Source of the DNA: Aplectana chamaeleonis
Lineage: Eukaryota; Nematoda; Chromadorea; Rhabditida; Cosmocercidae
Length of the DNA: 64,000 nucleotides
Direction: 5' to 3'
Assembly (NCBI GenBank): GCA_029168955.1
Contig: JAPDOI010000709.1
Span: 186,001-250,000 of the forward strand
The translations under genes and the position numbers were made by a program. Positions 35,555 through 45,889 of this stretch are shown piece by piece. Position 1 is the first letter of the stretch; every line of letters starts with the position of its first letter. The notes under the pieces are model-generated. The model did not search any database. It saw only the letters and a list, made by a program, of their open reading frames with translations, and was not told the DNA's origin.

Positions 35555-36299
35555 TTAAGGAAACCTTCGCTAAAGTGAAATGAAATTATCTAACTGTTTT
35601 GCTTCGTTACGAGAGGTGTATGATCTGGCATAATTGTATTTGTGAGGGACTCGTTAAAAGAAGTGAAATACTCGGCGCATTTGATTTGGCATAGGACGCT
35701 AAAAGGTCGATGAAATGATGTACCTTTGATTTGGCTGTAACCTTTCTTCTTTAAAATTGTGATGCGCGCGAAGCGCGCACCAGGATTTGGCTTTGATCTC
35801 TTCCCGCGCGGATGCCATACAATGAGATCACCTATGTATTCATACCGTCACCAGAGGTATGAGCTGTACACCATTCGATGTGCTGTAAGAATCTACATAT
35901 GTGTGCAAATTTCCATCCTAACTGGTCCCCGCTTTCTAAAGTTATGACCTGTAAAAATACGCAAAAACGTTCTCCAACACCGCCTCCGCCTCCGTCCGTC
36001 GAATTCCATTTTTTTCGAGAGCGTGGACCATTTCGCTAAAAAATTTGTGACTAGAGGTAATCGGCCACGGGAATGCCGAAAATAATTAGCAGAACTCACC
36101 ATAATGACTTGTGGGCCCCTAACGGGCGGTTCAAACTTGGAAACCGTTCTCTCCAGATTAGTTAATGAAAATGATGGGCTTTTTCGTTATCAGTCATTGT
36201 TTTCTTAGACTCCACATAAACACCTTGCTCTCTAGGGTGGTGTACTTTAGACGTCCAGGTCGGAAGAAGATGCTGTGCGGGAGGGATGTTTTTGAACGC

Positions 36300-38300
36300 T
36301 GCACGTGTTCGTTCCATGCGCACCATCGATAAGGCGTCGCAGGGTGTGCTGAAGTGTCGTTTGACTATGCGAGACCGCAGTAGGAGTATGCAGGACGTCA
36401 AGGAGCTACAGCAGGACCTCGGTAGGAGTGTGCGGGACAACAAGGAACTTGTGCAGTATCCCAGTAAGGGTGTGCAGGACGTCGTACAATGTGTGCAGGA
36501 CCTCAGTAGGAATGTGCAGGACATCATGGAACCTGTGGAGGACCCTAGTATGGGTGTGCAGAACGTCGTAGAATGTTTGGAGGACCTCAGTAGGAGTGTG
36601 CGCGACATCATAGAACGTGTGCAGGACCCCAGTAGGGATGAGCAGGACGTCGTGGAATGTGTGCAGCACCTCAGTAGGAGTGTTCAGGACATCATGGAAC
36701 CTGTGGAGGACCCTAGTAGGGGTGTGCAGGACGTCGTGGAATGTGCGCATGACCTCAGTAGGAGAGTGCGCGACATCATAAAACGTGTGCAGGACCCCAG
36801 TAGGGATGAGCAGCACTTCATGGGGTGTGTGCAGGACATCAGTAGGAGTGTGCAGAACATCATGAAGCGTTTGCAGGGCCCCAGTAGGGATGAGCAGGAC
36901 GTCATGGAACGTGTGCAGGACTCCAATAGAGGTGTGCAGGATATCGTGGAACGTGTGCAGGATCCCAATAGAGGTGTGCAGGACATCGTGGAACGTGTGC
37001 AGGACCCTAGTAAGGGTGTGCAGGACGTCGTAGAATGTGTGGAGGAGCTCAGTAGGAGTGTGCGCGACATCATAAAACGTGTGCAGGACCCCAGTAGGGA
37101 TGAGCAGGACTTCATGGAATGTGTGCAGGACATCAGTAGGAGTGTGCAGAACATCATGAGACCTGTGCAGGACCCCAGTAAGCGTGTGCAGAACGTCGTA
37201 GAATGTGTGGAGGACCTCAGTAGGAGTGTGCAGGACCCCAGTAGGGGTTTGCAGGACGTCGTGGAATGTGTGCAGGACCTCAGTAGGAGAGTGCAGGACA
37301 TCATGGGACCTGTGCAGGACCCCAGTAAGGGTGTGCAGAACGTCGTAGAATGTGTGGAGGACCTCAGTAGGAGTGTGCAGAACATCATGAAGCGTGTGCA
37401 GGGCCCCAGTAGGGATGAGCAGGACGTCATGGAACGTGTGCAGGATTCCAATAGAGGTGTGCAGGATATCGCGGAACGTGTGTAGAATCCCAATAGGGGT
37501 GTGCAGGACAGCATGGAACGTGTGCAGGACCCTAGTAAGGGTGTGCAGGACGTCATGGAATGTGTGCAAGACCTCAGTAAGAGTGTGCACTACATCATAG
37601 AACGTGTGCAGGACCCCACTAGGGGTGTGCAGGACGTCATGGAATGTGTGCAGGACATTGGTAGGAGTGTGCAGAACATCATGAAGCGTGTGCAGGGCCC
37701 CAGTAGGGATGAGCACTACGTCATGGAACGTGAGCAGGATTCTAATAGAAGTGTGCAGGACATCGTGGAACGTGTGTAGAATCCCAATAGGGGTGTGCAG
37801 GACATCATGGAACGTGTGCAGAACCCTAGTAAGGGTGTGCAGGACGTCATGGAATGTGTGCAAGACCTCAGTAAGAGTGTGCACTACATCATAGAACGTG
37901 TGCAGGACCCCACTAGGGGTGTGCAGGACGTCATGGAATGTGTGCAGGACATTAGTAGGAGTGTGCAGAACATCATGAAGCGTGTGCAGGGCCCCAGTAG
38001 GGATGAGCAGGACGTCATGGAACGTGAGCAGGATTCCAATAGAAGTGTGCAGGACATCGCGGAACGTGTGTAGAATCTCAATAGGGGTGTGCAGGACATC
38101 ATGGAACGTGTGCAGGACCCCAGTAAGGGTGTGCAGGACGTCATGGAATGTGTGCAAGACCTCAGTAAGAGTGTGCACTACATCATAGAACGTGTGCAGG
38201 ACCCCACTAGGGGTGTACAGGACGTCATGGAGTGTGTGCAGGACATCAGTAGGAGTGTGCAGGACATCGAGGGACGTGCGCATGACCTCAGTTTAATGTT
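36300..38300. repeat. 42-bp satellite array E (21-bp half-units)
   Basis: About 47 copies of a 42-bp unit that visibly splits into two 21-bp halves both starting GTGTGCAGGAC: one continues GTCGTGGAAT, the other CTCAGTAGGA. The right half of the array is a seven-unit higher-order repeat of 294 bp (same landmarks at 37394, 37688 and 37982). The plus strand is open for 399 codons (36286-37485) and the minus strand for 625 codons (36406-38283). The plus frame reads as seven-residue repeats such as VQDLSRS VQDIMEP. No splice, promoter or codon signal makes this a gene. Confidence 0.95.
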
Positions 38301-38398
38301 CAGGACACCGTCCGCGAGCCATCTCTCAGACATATGGGCCGGCGCAGACGAGCCACATCAGCATGAACCGGTGAAGTTTGGCTAGAGCGGTTGACCCT

Positions 38399-38606
38399 GG
38401 GTCTATCCTGGACGTGGTGGGGCCACCCAAGATTTACTCATAAAAATTATGAAAAACTCTGAGAAAAGATGACGGATACTGCGCTATCAATCATTGTTTT
38501 TATAAGAGCTCTATGGAAATACTTTGACTGGTAGCCTTACCAATTGGTGGTTCATTTCTTTTCTGTCTTTAATGGTGCATGCCCCCCCCCCGGTCTAGGA
38601 TAGTCC
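38399..38606. mobile_element. MITE-alpha, copy 2 (208 bp, reverse orientation)
   Basis: The left end GGGTCTATCCTGGACGTGG and right end CGGTCTAGGATAGTCCC, preceded by a C-run, are inverted repeats. The interior is the reverse complement of 6003-6209 (GCTATCAATCATTGTT, then AAATACTTTGACTGGTAGCC). Like copy 1 it lies next to a 42-bp array, about 100 bp from the end of array E. Confidence 0.8.
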
Positions 38607-38844
38607 CTAGACCCTGTACAATTGGGTCATTTTAAAACTCATTTCTTCATTTTTTCAACTTTTACATTCAAAAAGTATACGCCTTGTATCTTATTTGTAG
38701 GAAGCCGCGTTGCAACTATTATCTTACAGACTTAGCAGCGGAGCGATTGTTTCTTCATTTCTACCACTACGTTCTCGAGAAGGAAAATAACTTGACTTTT
38801 AGAGATTGACGATATTGTAGACGGGAAACCCTTGGAAAAAGTGA

Positions 38845-39580
38845 AATTTCTGAAAGTTGGGCTCCGCAGAAAAGGTCAAGGATTTGGCATTGCTCTAAAA
38901 TGTCGTGAAATTGTTCTATTAGATTTGGCTATCAAACCGATTTCCTAAATGTAGTGAAATTGTTGCAAACGGATTTGGCAGGAGCTCCATCAATTATCAC
39001 AGTGAAATCACACGTCAGAAGGGGTTTCGCTTGGAGCGCATATTGAATCGAATGAGAACAAAAATAAGTGTAGCAACAAAAACGTTTCCATACAGTGTGA
39101 ACCGTGAAGGCGTTGAGGACACGAAGACATAGCGTAAGTAGCTAATAAACTGCGTTAGGTTTCGTTTTCATGATTTTTATCTAATCGGTGAGGGAAGGTC
39201 TATTACCTTAGTGGGAGCTACACTGAAAAGGCAGAACAACATTCGAAAACCTTATTTCTAGCCCATAAGGCCACGTTTCGTTCAGCATTGTTGGCTGAGG
39301 ATTATTTTTTTCTTTTTGTCTTCATTCGCTCGCCAGAAGACCTTCTGACGCGTGATTCGACTCTGATATTTCACAGAACTCCTGCCAAATCCGTTTGCAA
39401 CAATCACTATATTTAATGATTATGTTATCTGCATATACCATCAACAGCCAAATCGATTCAACAAATTTCACTACATTTAGGAAATCAGTTTGATAGTTAA
39501 ATCTAATGGAACAATTTCACGACATTTTGGAGCAATGCCAAATCCTTGACCTTTTCTGCGGAGCCAAACTTTCAGAAATT
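38845..39580. mobile_element. Foldback element with GATTTGGC motifs, copy 2
   Basis: Arms of roughly 160-200 bp begin AATTTCTGAAAGTTGGGCTC and end in their complement. The left arm has GATTTGGC at 38881, 38922 and 38972, the latter two preceded by GTGAAAT at 38905 and 38954. A weak relative of 29982-30621 (CTGAAAGTT start and same motif spacing). Confidence 0.8.
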
Positions 39581-40681
39581 GAAAATTAAGTTTGGCATTG
39601 AAAGGCCAAACCACGCGCTCTCTAAAAACCATTGATTGCCCACAGTCAAAGTTTGCCATTCTGATCTCCTTGGAAAGCAAGGTTGTGGCTCCCAATCTAT
39701 TTTAATTTTTTCCACGATTAATTATGTATGTGTGGGCTCAGTAAGACGCGCGCGATGTGATTTGGCCTTCCAATGCCACACTCAATTTTCAATTTCAAGG
39801 AAGAAAGGGTACAGCCAAAACAAAGGTATAGTGGAATCCACCAAGAGTGTCTCATTTACTTATCAATAAGAAGCGGTCGGCTGGGATCAATGTGCATGAA
39901 TCCCATACCAGCACGCTCGATACCGATTGAGTTGTGCTGCAGCGAGTTTCATGTTCATTGATCTCCAATCAACCGCCTGTCATTGATAAGTACTCAGATA
40001 AAAACAGCCCACTTCCCTCCGTCCAAGCCGGGGTAGTCGACTTCGCGCGGCCTCAATTTTGTGGGCGTGGCACGGCGCCCCACTTCCCGCGGAGAGAGGT
40101 TTTCCAGTCTTCCCGCGGAGTGTTGGCGGGCAGTCGGCTATTCCTGGGGGTCATCGAACACTCACTCATCGATTCTCACCTTGATATCATCATTGCACCA
40201 CCCACTAGAGTGGAGCCAATGAACCACTGCTGAGCAGAGAACGCTGTGTTGAGACTCTCTCCAAAACCCGCGCTGTGTGCATTGGGCAGGTGAGCCATTG
40301 TCAGTTGATGGCATCTGCGGATGAAAAGACTGCAAGTGCAAGTGAGTGTAGTAAGCAACCCTGTGTAAGCTTACTCCTTACTTGTCAGAAGCAGCTCAAG
40401 ATGAAGAGCCCAGAAGGGGTTTTCTGAAAGTGATTTTCAAGTGTGCCGCAAACCGATTTTCGATTGTCTTCTGTCAGTCATCAGATTAGCCGTAACGCCA
40501 TAGCAGAAGGGCCGCAGAGTGCTTGTTTAACGTGTGCGGGCAGTAAACGAAACGGCGCTGCCGACTGCCTGCAACCGAACTATTGGCCTTCCGCAGGAGG
40601 GGTTACGTTACGTCGGCTAATGGTACTGCGGGAAGTGTGCTGTCTGTATCTGAGCAAATAAGACACTCCTGGTGGACTCCT
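39581..40681. other. Unassigned sequence inside the candidate composite element
   Basis: About 1.1 kb with no recognised gene or RNA. Another GATTTGGCC lies at about 39759. Short open frames have no recognisable domains. Confidence 0.35.
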
Positions 40682-40974
40682 CTATACATCATTTCATCGA
40701 GCTTTTAGCGTTTTTTCGGTGTTTACTCATATGCCAAATCAAATGCGCCGAGTATTTCACTTCTTCTAACGAGTCCCTCACAAATACAATTATGCCAAAT
40801 CATACACCTCTCGTAGCGCAGCAAAACAGTTAGATAATTCTTATGCGGTTCAAGCGTCTGGCTGGTGCAAAGTTATTGGCTTTCTAAATATGCATGATTA
40901 ATTCTAGTTTTATACAATTAATGTAGCTATTTATCACACGCTTGTATTTTACAGCGTAATAAATAAACTAAAAT

Positions 40975-41426
40975 ATAATGAAATGAATCAAAATAAGAGG
41001 ACAGTGAACCGGTTGCGCTGCAGGGGAACTTGCTCCACTGCCCTTTCTTGGAGGGCACTTTCTATAAAAAAGTTGGACGTGTTTCCCCATGACTCCGCTT
41101 GCAAGCCATTCCCTCTTCGCTTCGCGCTGTGATTCCTGTCCCTCTGCAGCGGTGAGCGGAGTCACCACATCTTTTCAGCAGGCCACCTCGACAAGGAACG
41201 CTCATCGCTGACAGGTAGCTGACCACAACGATTATTCGATTCGACTCTCTGACGTGCACACGTGCGGTCGACTCACCTCGCCGTTCTCTTCACGACTACT
41301 GAACATCCGTCAATCGCCTGTCTTCAACTTGTGATCTCGCGTGCGACTCGCGTTTAATAATTCAAGAAGAAAAAGGTCGCCCCGTAAGGTCAATTTGGAC
41401 GATTGAATTCGATTGGTTGTTTTATC
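40975..41426 (+). other. Probable 5' region of the CR1-like LINE
   Basis: About 450 bp upstream of LINE ORF1 with no other assignment. The 5' boundary is not visible, since no target duplication could be matched with the sequence after the tail at 45172. Confidence 0.35.
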
Positions 41427-42206
41427 ATGAACACATCTAGTGCAGTTGAGTTCAGAGAAGGTTCAAATGGAGATGATGGTCCGGTAACGACGAACATCAC
41501 AGAAGATCTCAGAGCAGCGATAGAAGAAGTCAATGGCACGAAGAGTGTTCCGAAATGTGTGAAGAGAGTCCTGAGCACGATTGCTGTTCAGCTAAGTTCA
41601 CTTTGCTCGGCTTTCGAACGAGTGTCAAACGAACGTGATCGATTGGCTAGCGAAAACCAGGAGTTGCGTGACCGTCTACAGAGGTTGGAATCAGAGAGAA
41701 GTCAGTCCGTAGCTGTGAATGTTCCTTCACCAAGCCCAGCTCCTCCGTTGTGTGACTACGCAGAATATGAGAGATTGAGATCTGTTGTTGTATCAGGAGT
41801 TCCAGAGAGTTCGACTGACAGTTTGTTCGATAGATTAGATCTTGATTACAATGCAGTTGTCAGTATTCTTTGCCACATTGGAGTCTAATGTTTTCCCTCG
41901 AAAGTGTACCGTCTAGGAAAACCATCCCAGTCGCACAATAGGTTGCTCAAAGTTGTGCTTCCTGCTGCTAGGTTTCAGAATTTTGCAGTTAGGTACGCCT
42001 GGCGTCTGCGATCATTTCCCGGAAGAGGGATTTATTTAAGAGAATCCCTAATTTTTGAGGAACTGGAGCGCAGACGCAAGGAACGTAGGGAGCGCTTGGC
42101 TTCTCGGAATAGGTCACAACCGATTAGTCAACTGCCAAGTACGCCACGCTCTGCTAGTGTTACTGATACTCCTCCTATCGACGCTCCTATCACGCAGGGA
42201 AACTGA
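41427..42206 (+). pseudogene. CR1-like LINE ORF1, RNA-binding/chaperone-type protein, one internal stop
   Basis: About 259 codons. After a short N-terminus there is a coiled-coil-like stretch (VSNERDRLASENQELRDRL, then QRLESERSQ), a proline/serine linker, an RRM-like start (RLRSVVVSGVPESSTDSLFD) and a basic segment (LLKVVLPAARFQNFAVRYAW, then LRSFPGRGIYL), ending in an Arg/Lys-rich EELERRRKERRERLASRNR. This is the usual layout of LINE ORF1 proteins, which trimerise and coat the element RNA. A TAA at 41886-41888 interrupts the frame; reading continues in the same frame through VYRLGKPSQSHNRLL, so it is a point mutation and not the end of the gene. ATG at 41427 is preferred over an upstream in-frame TTG. 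Confidence 0.8.
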
Positions 42207-42244
42207 GTTCTCATCCTCGGTCTCCTCAAGTTTCCGAAAGAGAC

Positions 42245-45008
42245 ATGAATGTTGATTTGAACTGCATCTATGCCAATTTAAGATCTTTTTCTAAAAATTC
42301 TGTTTATGTCGATCTAACAATTGGTGGCTCCTATGATATCTACTTTTTCTGTGAGACATGGTTGAATAGCAACCATCTGGTTGGGTCGATGCTTGGGAAT
42401 TGGGCTAATAATTTCGCAGATATACGTTGTGACCGAGTTTCTAAATCTGGTGGTGGTGTGGTGATCCTGCTTCGGAACAAATTTTCCTATGCAAAAGTTT
42501 TCGCGGAGTCGGTACCTTTCGGATACGAAATCTTAGCTATTGATTTCTCCCATAATCTAAATACTACTCGGCTTTTGATGGTCTACAGAACGCCTTCCTG
42601 TAATCTCTATTTCACTGAACAGCTTTTCAAAGCATTGAGTGATTTATCAATCTGTCAGTGGTCTACTGTTATTGTAGGAGATTTTAACATGCCTGATGTG
42701 GATTGGAGAGACGCAAACGAGTAGCTTCTCTAGTTTGATGAACTGTCATGGTTTCAGACAGTATATCGTTTGTCCCACCCGAGGAAATAATACGTTGGAT
42801 CTTTTATTTTCAAATTCATCACAAACCATTGATGAGGTTATCACCAGTGCTCCCATAGGCCATAGTGACCACATGGAAGTTTCTTACAAATTATTGGTTC
42901 AAGGCGAAGAGAGTGCTCCCATTTATGTAAGGGCGTTCTCAAAGTGTGATTATACCCTTATTAACAACTACCTTTCTGGCATTAGATGGAGAGATTCTTT
43001 AGAAATGGTCTCAACATTAGATGATAAATACGAAATGTTTTTGAATATTCTGCATCATACAATTGATCTCTTCGTTCCTTGGGTGCTTTCAGTTCCTACG
43101 AAATGCAACCTGCTTCCATACTTGAGAAGAATGCTCGAGCATAAAAAGAGATTATTCCGTTACGCTAACACAAGCGGTTACTGGCCAGAGTACAACGAAT
43201 TCACCAAAATGTTCACCAAACGTTTGAATAAGTACAACTCAACACTAGAAAAAAGAATAATAAGTTCTGGTCGCAAGCAGAACTTGTTTAAGTACCTAAG
43301 ACGTAAGCTCTCAAAGAAAAATAGTTGTTATGATTTGATTATTGATGGTGATACGGTAAGAACAAACATTGATAAAGCCAATGTTTTTGCCAGAGAATTC
43401 TCAAAAGTCTTCACATCCGATGATTCTCAAATTCCCTCTGTTAACTTTGGGGCGCCGATTCCTATGCCAGATGTTCCATCATTAGACACTCTCTCAGTTT
43501 ATAGTTATTTGATTACATGGCCTGATTCTTTTTCAATTACCCCTGATCAAATTCCTTTCAACTTTTTCATGAACACTGCTCATGTTTTGGCTGGTCCTCT
43601 GTCCTACATTTATAATCAATCGTTACTGTTAGCCGGAATTCCAAAAAGATGGAAGCATTCGTATGTTACACCAATATTGAAAAAGCAGCCAGCTACAGAT
43701 CCGAAGAACTACAGACCCATCAGTCTCACGTCGGTTTTTTGCCGGCTTCTGGAGAATTTCATCAAAAAACATATTTTAGATCATATAAGTGCAAATGCAA
43801 TAATTCATAAAAATCAACACGGCTTTGTGAAGGGCAGATCTGTGGAAACAAATCTACTGGAGTGCTTGAATGGCTGGTCAGAGATTTTAGATGACAATGG
43901 ACAATGTGACGTGATATATTTTGATTTCGAAAAAGCTTTCGATAGAGTTAACATCGCACAACTTTTGCACAAAATGGGCGCGTTAAATTTCAATCCTAAA
44001 ATTCTACTCTGGCTAAAGCAATTTTTCATTGGTAGAACTTTCCAAGTTTATGTAAATATGACTCCATCCGAAACAATGCAGGCCACAAGCGGTGTACCCC
44101 AGGGAGAAGTTTTATACCCTATACTGTTTAACATCTACACTGCAGAAGTTCCAGCATTACTAGAGCTGCAAGGTGTTAAATGCAAGCAGTTTGCAGATGA
44201 CGTCGCAATTTACTGTGACACTTCCAGCGCTCAAAGAACGGTGGCTATGCAATCTGCTATTCATGCTCTGGTGAGATGGTCTGCTGCTTGGCAACTTCCC
44301 CTGTCAGCTAGTAAAACTTTACATTTGAGACTGGGTAATTATCCTATGTACGGTTCTTACGTTTTAGGCTCAACTCCTATCCAAATAGTGGATAAAGTGA
44401 GAGATCTGGGATTTCATTACACTGATAAGCTCGACTTTTCTCCTCACTATGAGCACATATACAGGAAGGCCGTTGTTCGCACCTTTCAAATATTGAAGGC
44501 GCTTTCTACTGAAGATCGAAATATATTACTCAAAGCCTATAAAACCTACATACGACCTTTGTTGGAATGCGGTTGCACTGCTTTCAATCCAACTAAAAGG
44601 AAAGATGTGGTGATGCTTGAAAAGGTTCAGAGTAACTTCACTAGAAAACTTTTCATCAGGACTCAGGGTTTTCAGTACAATAACATACCTTCATCTAATG
44701 TCCGAAATTCTCTCCTTAGACTACCAACTCTCGAAACAGGACGTAAAATGTTTGATGCTATGATGGTGTATAAGCTTCTCAATGGAATATGTGATGTTGA
44801 GGTCCAGCACTTCTTTAGTATTGCCAGGTCTGTCACTAGAGGAGGTCGATATAAGATTTCTTTCCGCAGGGCTAAACCGCGATACAGAGCCGCTTGTTTC
44901 TCGATCAGGGCAGGGTCAATGTTTTTGGCATTAAGCAAGAGATTACCAGCAGCACCATCTTTAGAACCTTTCAAGTGCCTAATAGCTCCAAAAATCCTTG
45001 AGCATTGA
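42245..45008 (+). pseudogene. CR1-like LINE ORF2, endonuclease plus reverse transcriptase, one frameshift
   Basis: About 920 codons across two frames. The endonuclease domain shows NLRSFSKN, FFCETWL, VIVGDFNMPDVDW and, after the shift, PIGHSDHMEV with the SDH catalytic pair. The reverse transcriptase shows DPKNYRPISLTSVFCRLLEN, QHGFVKGRSVETNLL, FDFEKAFDRV (motif A), SGVPQGEVLYPILFNIY (motif B) and FADDVAIY (motif C). In motif B the usual SVLGP reads EVLYP, so activity may be reduced. The C-terminus has YIRPLLECGCTAFNPT and the R-K-LF-R pattern usual in CR1. The frame changes at 42718-42724, where the first frame stops just after DWRDANE while the next frame continues as SSFSSLMNCHGFRQYI. Host codon use and splice signals are irrelevant here. 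Confidence 0.9.
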
Positions 45009-45121
45009 GCAATCTTGCTGGTTGTTCGTCCTCGTGTTGTTTTCATGTCGCTGTTTGTGATGATCATTCGAGATATTCTTCTTTATTTCTCTTTTCTTTC
45101 CTACGATTGTCTTAAACAACG

Positions 45122-45160
<39 letters not shown>

Positions 45161-45172
45161 AAGAATAAATAA
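45009..45172 (+). other. CR1-like LINE 3' UTR and AAAT-type tail
   Basis: An AT-rich 3' region followed from about 45121 by repeated AAAT units. CR1 reverse transcriptases prime on such short microsatellite tails. Confidence 0.75.
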
Positions 45173-45657
45173 AGGCACTAATCGCGATAAAAATCGCTTT
45201 TCTGTTTTTTTGCCCATCTTGAAACCGGTACCATTCTGATTCGATTGATGCTTCTGGAATCGTACAAGACCTTCTGGGAATGGAGTTATGGTCCCTCAAA
45301 AATTGAGCTAGGGAAAGTGATGGACGAGTTGTTCGAGGCTTGTAACTTCCGTCTTTTGCAGCCAATCTATGCGAGCTGACCTGAGTAAAGAGGGAAGTTG
45401 AGAATGAAGTGAAGAACGGGGCTTTTGATCGGAAACCATCGCTCAACTCACGATTTCGAGTGTTCCTTTGTTCTAGTCGAGGGGCGGAAAGAGGCGGGAC
45501 TTGCCCACAGCGGCGGGGTTTGCCCACTTTTCTAAGCCGTTTTGCGGCTCCTGGGTAGCTTTTCGTCCCATTTCTTCGACGCTGTTCTGCTTCTGAGAGC
45601 CACGAGAAGCGTTTGTCATGAAAAATTCGAGGATGAAGTTTATCGCGGACAGTGCCT
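45173..45657. mobile_element. TTAA-type MITE family F2 (AGGCAC ends)
   Basis: Starts AGGCACTAATCGCGATAA and ends TTATCGCGGACAGTGCCT, an inverted repeat, followed by TTAA (45658-45661); the left side reads ATAA in the LINE tail. The interior GACGAGTTGTTCGAGGCTTG, then TAACTTCCGTC, recurs at 34580 and, inverted, at about 60370. No ORF. Confidence 0.75.
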
Positions 45658-45889
45658 TTAAATAATGCGCCGCCTGTGCATTTCTATGCCGGCGTGTTAA
45701 CAATGATCGTTGATAAGTGACAGACACAGTCACAACGCTGTGAAAGCCGGTAGCTCCCACCCTCCGGGGTGATTGCTACTGGCCAAGTTGTTACTGAGAC
45801 CTCGCTCGGCATTTGGATGGAGACTTTGTGAAGTGACCTTTGGTCTTCCTCAAGAGCACCCTCCACAGGATGGAAAACAAAACTTTGAC

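Larger units (their letters stand above)
35584..40845. mobile_element. Candidate composite element bounded by 155-bp inverted arms
   Basis: The left arm (about 35584-35733) starts AATTATCTAACTG and contains GTGAGGGACTCGTTAAAAGA and GATTTGGCATAGGACGCTAA. Its complement occupies about 40682-40843. Between them lie 42-bp array E, MITE-alpha copy 2 and a nested foldback. This could be one non-autonomous transposon that captured a satellite, or two independent insertions in opposite orientation. No transposase ORF is present and no clear target duplication flanks the arms. Confidence 0.45.
41427..45172 (+). mobile_element. CR1/Jockey-type non-LTR retrotransposon, near-intact
   Basis: Two ORFs (ORF1 41427-42206, ORF2 42245-45008) separated by 38 bp, a 3' untranslated region of about 110 bp, and a terminal AAAT/TAAA microsatellite (about 45121-45172), as expected for CR1-group LINEs, which do not end in plain poly(A). 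Only one stop and one frameshift interrupt it, so the copy is young. A TTAA-type MITE starts directly after the tail. Confidence 0.9.

Noticed and set aside
36406..38283. 625-codon minus-strand frame of HTFHDVLHTPT-type repeats
   Set aside because: Same reason: it spans the tandem array and its flanks only, and the opposite strand is also open for 399 codons.
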